Positions 1 through 10,500 of a stretch of DNA of 64,000 bases are shown here, piece after piece. The translations under genes were made by a program, and so were the position numbers. Position 1 is the first letter of the stretch; each line of letters begins with the position of its first letter. Source of the DNA: Owenia fusiformis (lineage: Eukaryota; Annelida; Polychaeta; Sabellida; Oweniidae); the NCBI GenBank assembly GCA_903813345.2, contig CAIIXF020000009.1, positions 23,027,759-23,091,758 on the forward strand, in the 5' to 3' direction. The notes under the pieces are model-generated. The model made no database searches, was not told where the DNA came from, and worked only from the letters and a program-made list of their open reading frames with translations.

Positions 1-219
1 AGTATCCAAATGCCATGCAAGCCCTCTGTCCATCCATCAGTCCGTCCAACAGTCAGCCAGTACGACCATCCAGAACATATCTCAAATATCTAACTAGTAA
101 GAGGAGAGGGAGTAATTCAGTCCATACATTTTAGATAGTTGAAAACATATATTTTTTAGGTTTAGTTGTTAGAAGAAATTTGGATGAGCGGATTAAATTT
201 TTTTCAAATATATTTTCAG

Positions 220-3200
220 AATTGGGAGTTCCAGGTTTACACACCAGAGGAGCGAAATGTTAATGTCACTGAAAATAAGTTATACATACGTCCGGTAAGT
301 ATGCAATATTGTTTCAGCTTTGATTCTATTTAAGTATATATTTTTAGCAAAAGCCACCTGTATCTAGTACATTCAAATACCACTGAAAGTGACACACTAC
401 AAATATAGGTTTTACCATATACACCCTATGCAGACAGAGCCTGTGGGAAATATTGGGTGGGGAGCAAATGAGCGGAGGGTGCGGAGCTAACGGTCATTTT
501 TGAATTTAAATTTGGGATATTTCTGGAACTAAGCCGTTTTGGGACTTCAAATATACCAAGATATGTGTATTTGACACCAAATATCAATACAATTGTGAAA
601 ATAGTAGCGCAATTCATTCTATAGCGACGCAGTGTGCCTTAAACCTTTCCCAGACCTATATATTTTGAAATTATCCTTTTAATACTGAGTCCCCAGCATT
701 CATAAAAAATGGTGTACAAGGTACACGATCTATACAAATTATTTTTGCATCTTGGAAGCCAGGCAGTATCAGTGTGATTTTATAAAAATTCGGAAATGTT
801 TTTCAGATATGAGCCCCCTCTAAATATTGGGTGCGGAGCAGCTCCATAAACGTAGCTCCGCACCCAATATTTAGAGGGGGCTCATATCTGAAGAACATTT
901 CCGAATTTTTATAAAATCACACAGATACTGCCTGGCTTCCAAGATGCAAAAATAATTTGCATGGGTAGTGTATCTTGAACATCATTTTTTATGAATGCTG
1001 GGGACGCAGTATTAAAAGGATAGTCTCAAAATATATAGGTCTGGGAAATGTTTAAGGCATACTGCGTCGCTATAAAATGAATTGCACTACTATTTTCACA
1101 ATTTTATTGATATTTGGTGTCAAATACACATATCTTGGTATATTTGAAGTCCCAAAACGGCTTAGTTTCAGAAATACCCCAATTCTAAATTCAAAAATGA
1201 CCGTTAGCTCCGCACCCTCCGCTCTTTTGCGCCGCACCCAATATTTCCCACAGGCTCTGTCTGCATAGGGTGATATATCAAGAATTCAGATTCATAGCCT
1301 AAAGTTCGACACATGAACCTGATACACTATTAACTACATAACTTATGGGATCCATTGATATTGAGAACCAGCTGTTGTAATGAATGTATGAAAAAAAACT
1401 GGGCATGTAAGTCATGGCTGTGATGTCATATATGCAATGTTGATGTGAGAGAGTCAGTCCGCTCCGTAGCTCAAGTGGTACAGCACTTGACATGTAACTT
1501 ATGGGATCCATTGATATTACAGCTGTTGTAATGAATGTTTTAAAAAAAACAAAATAATCTGGTTTCAGACCCTAACTGATGATCGTTTTGGTGAAAACTT
1601 TGTGAAAACTGGTACATTAGATGTTACACGTAAGACATAATAATTAATATTACTTAACTAAGTAAAAGGTCACATTGACTTGGTCACTGAGTCATAAGCA
1701 TTTATGTTTCAATAACTTTGAAATGAGGAAGCAAATATATCGAATGTGAATGTTTGCACGATTCTATGAATTGCATCTTATACTAAATGAGGTATTTCCA
1801 AGTCAGTTTCATTCTAAATATATTACAGACTACAGAAAAGTGCAGAAAAATTAGATAAAAATGTCAATGTAATCTTCGAAACGAGGTAAATAAACAGGTG
1901 AACCTTGGGCTGTTCATTAAACTGAGTTTCAGATACTAGTACATATATTCTTCTTTTTGAGAGAGATCAAGATGAGAGAGATTAACAGCCAGATCAGTTC
2001 GCAACTACATGTATACACAGAGAAAAGACTCTGAAGTGCATAAAACCTATAAATCACATCAAACGACAAAATCAACATTAAAATATTTTATGTAATTCCA
2101 GAAACATGGGGAGAATGCACGGAAGTAAGGCATTATGGTTGTCTTAGGGCAACTGGACCTGGCATCATCGTCAACCCAGTTATGTCTGGCAAAATACACA
2201 CAAAGGAATCATTTAGATATGGTCGTGTTGAGGTATTTCATAAAGTTGATTAAATCTTGCCAATTGTAGTTGGAGAACTTTAAAACTAATTAAATATCAA
2301 CTATTATATTAATATGTCTGGCATTAGCGTAAATTATCAATAATGGCTCTTTAGAAAAACACATATTCAATCCCTCCCTTTATACTTATCTTACTTTATT
2401 TATCCAAGGTTATTGCCAAGATGCCCCAAGGAGACTGGCTTTGGCCTGGAATCTCACTATTACCCAAATCAAATGTATATGGTAGATGGCCAAGGTCAGG
2501 ACAGATGACCTTGGTTGAAAGCAGAGGTAACAATACAGAATTTATCAATAAAACTGAATTGGAATGACTGTTTCTTTGGGTAAAATTAAAGGGCATTGTG
2601 GAAAAAAAGACAACAATAAATAAATAAATAAAAATAAATTGGCACAGTGGACAACCAAAAATAAAATAACATAGTGAACAATAAACAATACACTGACACA
2701 TTGAAAAACAAAAATTCAAAATCAACACATTGATAATTTTTTTTGTTTTGTAGGGAACAGAAATTATGGGGAGCTTGGAGTACAAAGAGCCAGGACAGGT
2801 TTACATTGGGGAGATAACAGAATTCATTTTCATTTGCCACAAGGCATAAAGTAAGACATTTCAGTCATTCTATGCCATTCTACTCGTATAACACTCTCGT
2901 ATTGTAATACTTTTGTCTCTCTAGATAGTAAATAAAGTGCATTTTACTGCATTTCAGTATAATTAAGATTGTTTATTACAAGTAAGTTGTTGTATTCCTA
3001 AGCTTGTTAATTTTAATTATTCCACTCCTAATTAACACTTGACTTCTCAGGGCCGTAGCCATGGGGTTTAGGGGCCCCGAGCAAACACCCCTATGGCCAA
3101 AACTTCTTTCGAAATATGCATTTTTTTAAACCATTCTGAGCACTTTTCAAGTGATTTTGGGCCACACTTTACAAATGTGAACCCCTTGGAATTTTCCCCA

Positions 3201-6200
3201 TGACAAAAGGTGGCTATGGGCCTGTAGCTTCTCACAGATATCAACCTTATTGTAAACGCATGTTTCATTTACATGTAACAAATAAAAAACAATGTTGCTC
3301 TTGTTTTCAGAGACCTTCCTATGGGAGAGGCAAACTTTGGAGAAAAGTTCATAAACTACACTCTCATTTGGAAATCTTCTGGGATCCAGGTATATTATGA
3401 TGAAGAGTTGATCCTTGATGCCCCAACACCAGCGGATGGTTATGCTGCTAAGGGGCTGCTATCAGAAAACCCTTGGGAGAAAGGTGGAAAAGATGCTCCA
3501 TTTGATACAGAGGTGACTAGATTATGATTTATTACTCAAAACATTGGTCGTTTTTAGTAGTGACATTCAATATACAAACAAATTATAAAAGATCAATATA
3601 TACAGAGTGGGCCAATAAAAATTGGAACATTTTTCTTTTTATTCAATTCTCTTTATTATTGCAGTTCAGTTCACAAAAATTCAGATAAAGGTAAAATGAT
3701 TATTTGTGAAAATGTTAAAGATACAAATATGTGTGTATGATTATTTTTGGCTTGTCATGGCCATGATCTGTATACTGTGTGCGTCATGAAAAAATTCCAA
3801 ATTTTTCTCTGCTTGAGACATCATTGCTCAAAATACAGTATCTCATACCATACAATATATTCCCTTCAAATGGTCTCAACACAATTTTTATCAATTAAAA
3901 CATATGTAGTTATCTCTAGAAGCTAGACATGTTTCCCTTGGATAATATAGCTTGACTGACCTCAGCTTTTTTTCAAAACTGGCACAATATGTCTCAAACC
4001 TATCATTTAAGCCATGCATGACTGTCAAATACAGCTCAGACTGATTGTTCAGGTGGGTGGAGGACATGGTCGGTAATTAAATGTTGAGCTTGTACATTCA
4101 TATTTGTACAAGCTGTTGACAATGAATTGTTTTTCAATTTTCTAAAGTATTGAAGATAATACATGACTAACAAAAAAGTTACAGTTGATGAAAAATGTTC
4201 CAATTTTTTTTACTCAATGCAAGATTTTCCTGAACATGTCCTTCGTCCACTTGAACAATCAGTCTTAGCTGTATTTGACAGTCATACATGGCTTAAATCA
4301 CAGGTTTTGAGACATTATTGTGCCAATTTTGAAAAAAGCTGAGGTCAGTTAAGCTATATTATCCAAGGGAGACATGTCTTGCTTCTCCTAGAGATAACTA
4401 CATATGTTTTAATTGATAAAAATTGTGTTGAGACCATCTGAAGGGTGCATATTGTAATGTATGAAAGATACCATATTTTCAGAAGTGATGTCTCAAGCAG
4501 AGAAAATTTGGAAATTTTTCATGACAGAAGCAGAATACAGATCATGACCATGACAAGCCAAAAACCAGAACAACGGCAACGCCAAAGCGTAGCGAATCCC
4601 ATCGAACACCCATGGATGGCATTTTTACAAACAAAGTATATAGCAAAAATGGCAGGCATTTTTCAAAATGGCCGCCTTCTACCAAAAGTGTCATTAGACC
4701 ATTTGCCATACTTATAGTATTCACATACCAAATATGAACAAAATCGCTCCACTACTTTTCGAGTTATAGTAAAATACGTTAAAATGGCGGCCATTTTTCA
4801 AAATGGCCGCCTTCTACCAAAAGTGTCATTAGACAGTGTGCCATGCTTACAGTATTCACATACCAAATATGAACAAAATCGCTTCACTACTTTTCGAATT
4901 ATTATAAAATACATGTACATTAAAATGGCGGCCATTTTTCAAAATTTTTTTCAAAATGGCCACCTTCTACTAAAAGTGTCATAGGATAGTGTGTCATGCT
5001 TTTAGCATTCACATACCAAATGTGAACAAAATCGCTCCACTACTTTTCGAGTTATAGTAAAATACGTTAAAATGGTGGCCATTTTGAAAAATGGCCGCCT
5101 TCTACCAAAAGTGTCATTAGACAGTGTGCCATCCTTATAGTATTCACATACCAAATATGAACAAAATCGCTTCACTACTTTTCAAGTTATAGTAAAATAG
5201 GTTAAAATGGCAGCCATTTTTCAAAATGGCGGCCATTTTTTAAAATGGCCACCTTCTACCAAAAGTGTCTTTAGACAGTGTGCAATGTTTATAGTATTCA
5301 CATACCAAATATGAAGACTACTTTTCGAGTTACAGCAAAAATTGTAAAATAACGAGTAAAGGCCGCCATTTTTCAAGATGGCTGCCATGTGCTTCTTTAA
5401 TATCTACATTTCTAGCTTTATTTATGTCCTATATAATTTTTTTACATCTAAAACATATTGCTATTACAGTTTTACATATTGCACCTAAATTACTGTAAAT
5501 TCGGCACTAAAATGGCCGCCATTTTGAAATGAGGGGCCATTTTGAAAATCGACTTTCGAGCAGAACTTCTACCCCCATAGGGTATATGTATACAAAAAAT
5601 GAACAAAATCGGGCCAACGGTATTTGAGTTATTGCTTGGACGGATGGACGTATGGACGTACGTACGGACGGACGGACAGACGGACGGAGGCGTTCCCTAT
5701 ATCCCTACGAACTTCGTTCTATGGGATAATAATCATACATACAAATTTTTATCTTTAACATTTTCACAAATAATCATTTTATGGCCTAGTCACATAGCCT
5801 GGCCGATGTCCGGCATCGGTAGAGCTCAGTGGATTTTTTTGGTGCCACCGAGCTCTCCTCATCGGAAGCAGAGCTCGGTGACGTGAACGGACTCCGTCCG
5901 GACATCTTCAGGCGACCGACCGAACACCGGCCGGTGACCGTACGGAGTCTGTCTCAAAATGGTAGTTTTTTCTGCCGATGTGGCAGCAACTACCGGCCGG
6001 AGGTCGGCCGGACATCGGAAGGAATACGGCCGGTACCCGAGCAGGTAACAGGACACCGTGCGATCGCCGGCCGGGTTGTTAACGGGCTTTGAACAGTGAC
6101 CGGCCGATGCTTTGTCCCACATCGGCCGGAGCTCGGCCGCTGTCCGTTAAAAAACCTCGTCCTCTGGTTGTCTCAGATGCACGGGACACCAGCCGATACT

Positions 6201-6825
6201 CGGCCGTGCACCGGCCGACGTGTTTTCCGATGTGGTTACGATGGGGCTGCGATGACATGATGAGGAAGCTCGGTGAGAGCCCGGTGAAATTTAACTCCGA
6301 AGTTAAAATTTCACCGAGCTACCACCGATGCGGTTTTAAGCAACAAACGCCACGGATGTCCGGCCAGTGTCCGGCCGGTGTTCGGCCGAGTTCGGTGAAA
6401 ATTGCATCGCTGGCTCATCGTAACCTCATCGGCCGGGCTATGTGACTAGGCCATTACCATAATTTGAATTCTCATAGATTGAACTGCAAAAATAAAGACA
6501 ATAGAATAAACAGAAAAATGTTCCAATTTTTATTGGCCCACCCTGTAAGCCCCATCAAACTGATAACATATCCTCTCATTTGCAGTTCTATCTATCTTTA
6601 AAACTAGCAGTTGGTGGAACAAATGGCTACTTTCCAGATGATGTACACAACACACCGAAACCTAAACCTTGGAGCAATACATATTCTCATAATTCTTTTC
6701 CGCAAACTGATTTCTGGGATAAGAAAGGAGATTGGCTTCCAACGTGGGTGGGAGACAATGCTGCATTACAGATTAAGTCTGTGAAAATATGGAAGGAAAT
6801 CAATGGAGATATGGGAGATGCATAA
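220..6825 (+). CDS. Beta-1,3-glucan-binding protein (GNBP/LGBP, GH16 fold), 3' part, 7 exons
   Basis: Exons 220-294, 1569-1629, 2102-2232, 2409-2526, 2754-2850, 3311-3512 and 6586-6825 (stop TAA) join in frame with GT/AG borders. In order they give a start of the GH16 fold (NWEFQVYTPEERN), TLTDDRFGENF, a Cys-bearing loop, YGRVEV, AKMPQGDWLWPGISLLPK, YGRWPRSGQMTLVESRG, LHWGDNRIHFHLP, the FGEKFINYTLIW block and a C-terminal block FYLSLKLAVGGTNGYFPDD followed by FWDKKGDWLPTW. These are the landmark blocks of invertebrate glucan-binding proteins (beta-glucan recognition, upstream of prophenoloxidase or Toll-type immunity in arthropods). The GH16 catalytic signature normally reads E-I-D-x-x-E; here it reads Q-M-T-L-V-E, so two of three acids are gone and hydrolysis is unlikely. 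The N-terminus, including any signal peptide and CBM39 domain, is left of the window. A secreted pattern-recognition role is inferred from the family. Confidence 0.93.
422..1272. mobile_element. 851-bp palindromic foldback element in a GNBP intron
   Basis: The sequence reads CACCCTATGCAGACAGAGCC at the left end and its inverse at the right end. The two arms stay complementary up to a centre near 847, where GGTGCGGAGC faces GCTCCGCACC. Both sides are flanked by ATATA, a possible target duplication, although the site is too simple to be sure. The arms are about 85-90 percent alike by eye. There is no transposase-like reading frame; the short frames in each arm mirror each other and are not genes. 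Confidence 0.8.
1273..1568. repeat. Intron stretch with a local direct repeat and a tRNA-like fragment
   Basis: The block around ACTTATGGGATCCATTGATA followed by AGCTGTTGTAATGAATGT occurs at about 1342-1386 and again at about 1497-1537. Between them, GCTCCGTAGCTCAAGTGGTA (1461-1480) resembles the 5' half of a tRNA with its A box. No matching 3' half or T-arm can be folded, so this looks like a relic of a tRNA-derived SINE and not a tRNA gene. Confidence 0.4.
3048..3224. mobile_element. hAT-like MITE in a GNBP intron
   Basis: The terminal inverted repeat is CAGGGCCGTAGCC at the left and GGCTATGGGCCTG at the right (two mismatches). The flanks TGACTTCT and TAGCTTCT match at 6 of 8 bases, as expected for an old 8-bp target duplication. 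Termini starting CAG with 8-bp duplications are typical of hAT elements. The 177-bp body codes for nothing. Confidence 0.6.
4565..5724. mobile_element. Repeat element with internal GGCGGCCATTTT tandem units
   Basis: One end is CCAGAACAACGGCAACGCCA; the other is GAACTTCGTTCTATGGGAT, preceded by a CGGACGGA-type simple repeat. Between them is a unit of about 150 bp (ACCAAATATGAACAAAATCG, then TTTTCGAGTTATAGTAAAAT, then AAAATGGCGGCCATTTTTCA) repeated about five times with drift. A second, inverted copy with about three units lies at 63000-63885, which fixes both ends. The family is unknown to me. Confidence 0.65.
5782..6453. mobile_element. GC-rich PIF/Harbinger-like MITE nested in the foldback element
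   Basis: The terminal inverted repeat is TGGCCTAGTCACATAGCC with its inverse at the right end, flanked on both sides by TTA. The 3-bp TTA duplication is confirmed by the matching uninterrupted arm at 3685-3715. The body is very rich in CGGCCG and CpG, in strong contrast to the AT-rich surroundings, and has many internal palindromes. The reading frames inside are a product of composition and not genes. Confidence 0.7.
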
Positions 6826-7038
6826 ACAAAATCCTCACCCTGTATGTTGTACATTCTTTGGATGAATGATTCTCAACTGATTTTCGAACTGTGGACTCTC
6901 CCTGTATATTTAAGTTCATTGGATAAATCATCCAGGAGTGATTTTGGAACCAAGTACTTGTGACTGAAATGTAAAGACTGAGTCACTCAAACTATTACTC
7001 CAAGGTTGATACATTTAAAATTGAATGTAATGACATAC
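6826..7038. other. Short gap between convergent GNBP and HELZ exons
   Basis: About 210 bases separate the GNBP stop codon from the lowest HELZ exon on the other strand. The stretch should hold the GNBP 3' UTR. I see no AATAAA close behind the stop, so the transcript end is not placed. Confidence 0.5.
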
Positions 7039-7586
7039 CTGTTTGAGTGTGTACATATAAGAACTCTTGAGCCACTCTGGTTGAGAATCTGTAAGGCTGC
7101 CTGTGCCAATGTAAATGTCTTGCCTGGAATACAAACAGTAGCACATGACAAAACTAGTTAAATGGGAATGGATAATACTTGATAAAACACCCATCTCTAG
7201 CAAGGTCCAAATATATTTTGACTTTCAATGATTTTAGGCAACTATTGTTCATGTCAACAGGTCAGAATGTTGTAGTGTCAAAAATTGTAAAGTTCACTTA
7301 CATATAAAAGGGGGTGCAGTATTCAAAAAGTACTGATAAAATGCAGTCAATCTAATTGCTCTATTTAGTTTTGAGATGTGTGCAAAATCAGGTATCCTTG
7401 TCCACCCTCAAAAATGTTACAATAAATTCTATAAGATTGCATTTTAGAAGAGAGATGTTCTTACCAGTGCCATAGGGGCCCACAATCAGAACAGGGGGTA
7501 GTTTAGAACTCAGTTTTGTTGTTATAGCGACAATCGCTTCCTTCTGCTTTGCATTCAGTCGACTGTCCAATGTATCATCCCACTGC
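7039..7586 (-). CDS. HELZ: HELZ exons 15-16: start of SF1 helicase core (Q-motif region, Walker A, motif Ia)
   Basis: Exon 7586-7465 reads [20 protein letters not shown] then [12 protein letters not shown]. The intron cuts the Gly codon of Walker A after its first base, and exon 7123-7039 continues [13 protein letters not shown] and RVLICTHSN (motif Ia). The joined P-loop GPYGTGKT is intact, so ATP binding is expected. The exon ends with two bases of a split Ser codon; the next exon is not in the window. Confidence 0.95.
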
Positions 7587-10500
7587 CTACAAGACATGAA
7601 TCAATACTATTTCTTTATTTGGACACTTTACTTCTACAACAGTGGCACATCCATTTAAGATAGCATTATTTAGAATATTACATTTATAACACATACATGT
7701 ACATGCAGCTCATATCAGTATTTACTGTCTAATACAAGAAAATATGTTTCAATTTCAGGATTTTTACATTGGCTCCATGGGAATTTGAAATGGAAACTCT
7801 ACCTGTTTCATGTTTACCTTGCATATTAAAGAAAATGAACTGCATGACTGAATATTTCCATTTTGGTAGAAATATGTGTCTTACTGTACATATGGGTTAA
7901 GGAATTAGGATAAAAGAAAAATAAATGCCATTAACATTCCCTCAACAGATACAAAAATATGCTAAACATAGAGTTTAAATACCTCTGCCTTATTTCACTG
8001 CTCTTTATTTCATTTTTTCATATAGCTTCATCAAGAGAGTTCAGAGAGAAAAAAACATTTTGAAGTCACAATATAAAAAGTTATTCAAAATTTGAAAACA
8101 CAAATATAATAGAAAATGTGTGCCCCTCATATAGGCAAGTAGAGTAAATTGTCAAGATTTTAAAAGTCTAAATACAAAACAAACATTTATTTGCAGATGA
8201 ACTTGGGTTAGAATAGACAACCAAGTATCCATCACTCAAAACACACTATATACACCCCTCAAACTTAGAAATAAAAGTGAAACAAACAATATGAAGTGAA
8301 TTCTAGTGAACATCGTTCACAAAGTATAAATCATAGCGGTGGGTTGGTGTACAGGAGGCAGTGTCATAATCAGATTCTTCATTTCAATCTCAAAACTCAA
8401 GTTTTAACCCACCAAGTGGTACTTTAAGTAATTGGAATTTACTGTCAATGAGCCAAGACTGGTTCCCATCTATGATTGAGCCCATTGAGCTTGTCAGGAC
8501 TCAAATCTGCTGGATTATGTATTGAGCTGAGAAGGTAACAACTGAGTGTTTTTGTAACACCTACCCACCTCCAATTAATAATAATTATAATGCTACAAGA
8601 CCATATTAGGCAGTGGTAACAAGGTAACAACTGAGCGTTTTTGTAACACCTACCCACCTCCAATTAATAATAATAATAATGCTACAAGACCATATTAGGC
8701 AGTGGTTGGTGTGACATTTCTGCCTTTGAGTTGTGTACGTGTACAACAATTAAGTAAACCATACCAAAAAGTAAACAAAAATAACTTCTATTATTCAACT
8801 TTACCCATTCTGACTATTGTCTCTATAACAAAATAAAACTTTCTGTTAAATCATTCGCAGACTGGATTTATTAAGAAATAGAGAACAAAAAAGTTCACAT
8901 TTTCATAGTAAAATTGATAGACATCGGAGATAATGGAAAAGCAGATAAAGGAAACAAATAGATAACTTCCACAACTCAATGTCACTTTCGAAAGAGATTA
9001 TTTCCTAGAATAGCTGGTTTTGAGCCCAATGTCAATCCAAATCCAAAAAGAGAAATAACTTTAACATGCAATACAGAGCAACTTAAATTACAGTTTTTTA
9101 ACTTATTCAAACTCAATTCTCTTTTTTGCACATAGAAAATTAAAGTGTGTAGTATCTAACACTGTAACATGGGCTTAAACAGGACACATTACGAGAAAGT
9201 ATTACAAGTTTGAGTGTATGACTCATACCTATTTGGAGTCCATGGTATTTTTGGTATGACTTGAACATCAGGGAACACATAGGTTGAATCAGGTAGACGC
9301 CCTATAGCATAATGCATCTCACATATTGGCATCCGGTTCAGTTGAAACTGCACCTAAAAGACATCACAAAAATCCTAGCTACATATGTAATACGGATCTA
9401 TAACAGATTTTACCAGTCAGTCTGTATTCAAGTTATGTTGCAATTTGACAATTTTAATTAGTCAGTGTCTTGGTTTCAGCAACAAAACTTCACATAAAAT
9501 AACTCTTCAAATTATGCACCTTGAGATAAATCTATAACAGTTGCATATGTTGTATTTATGCAATACCTGTGTAGTGAATTCTGTATCTGTCTGCAGTTTC
9601 AGTTCTTCAACAGTTTTTGCGGAAAGTCTGATGAATATAAAGTTTTTCCCTTTCTCTTCCACCATAGCTTCATACACCTAAATAAATACATTTTTTATTA
9701 GTGTGATGCTTCTAGCAAATAACAGAAACTGCTACATAAACCTGATGTTGGATTGATGGGTAAACTTTCCATAAAATCAATAGGAAACATTGAATGGGTG
9801 ACTTATAATATACTAATTATAAGTGGTATTTGATCCGAGTGATTAATTTTCTAAATGGTCAAATTTTATCATTTTCCTCATTTTTATTTTCCTAATGTCA
9901 TGAAACTTTCCATTGGATAACACTATGAAGATAATATTTCTTACATTGAATTTTCCATTTAGGCAAAATTACCACTTATACAGTATAATGTATAGAGTGA
10001 TACCTTGAACTAAGTTTTTATACCGATTTAATACAATCATGTTACTCATAATGTTAATAATAACAAGACAATGGCAATATAGCACTTTTTCAAAGTGCGA
10101 TAAAAAGTCAAATAATAACTCACTTTTTGCCTTGATTTGCCAGCATTTGATTGGTTAACAGGAGCAAGGAGGACAGTGTTGACATTCTGGAGGATCAACC
10201 TTCCGTGAGATGTATCCTCTGAGACATCAGAAACAAGTTTCATGCGGGCAAATAGTTCTCCACCCTGTGCATACTTGGCTGTGCTAACGTTACTTGGAGC
10301 CAGCATAAATCTGTCTACAAGCTGGATGGTGGTTTTGACATTGAATCTGAAACATATTAAAAATGGAGTAGCACATTAGGAGCCTTTCATATGTTACATA
10401 TTCTAAACCTAAACATTTAGTAGGTGGGATATGAATATGGTAAAAGTCAATTTTTATTAACTAAAATGTACATTTTTCATTATCATAAAATTGGCACCAT

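Larger units (their letters stand above)
3603..6545. mobile_element. Foldback Tc1/mariner-like element, interrupted by two younger insertions
   Basis: The ends are CAGAGTGGGCCAATAAAAAT and its inverse ATTTTTATTGGCCCACCCTG, each bordered by TA, which is the Tc1/mariner target. The arms are complementary over about 500-570 bp: 3650-4160 pairs with 4200-4564, then with 5725-5778, then with 6457-6545. The gaps in the right arm are precisely the two nested elements (4565-5724 and 5782-6453). No transposase is present, so it is non-autonomous. It sits in the last intron of the GNBP gene. Confidence 0.75.

Noticed and set aside
1461-1510. tRNA gene
   Set aside because: Only a 5'-half similarity; no anticodon arm, T-arm or acceptor stem can be closed.
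5829-6445. Overlapping 80-120-codon frames on both strands
   Set aside because: GC-rich MITE has few stop codons; no homology and many internal palindromes.
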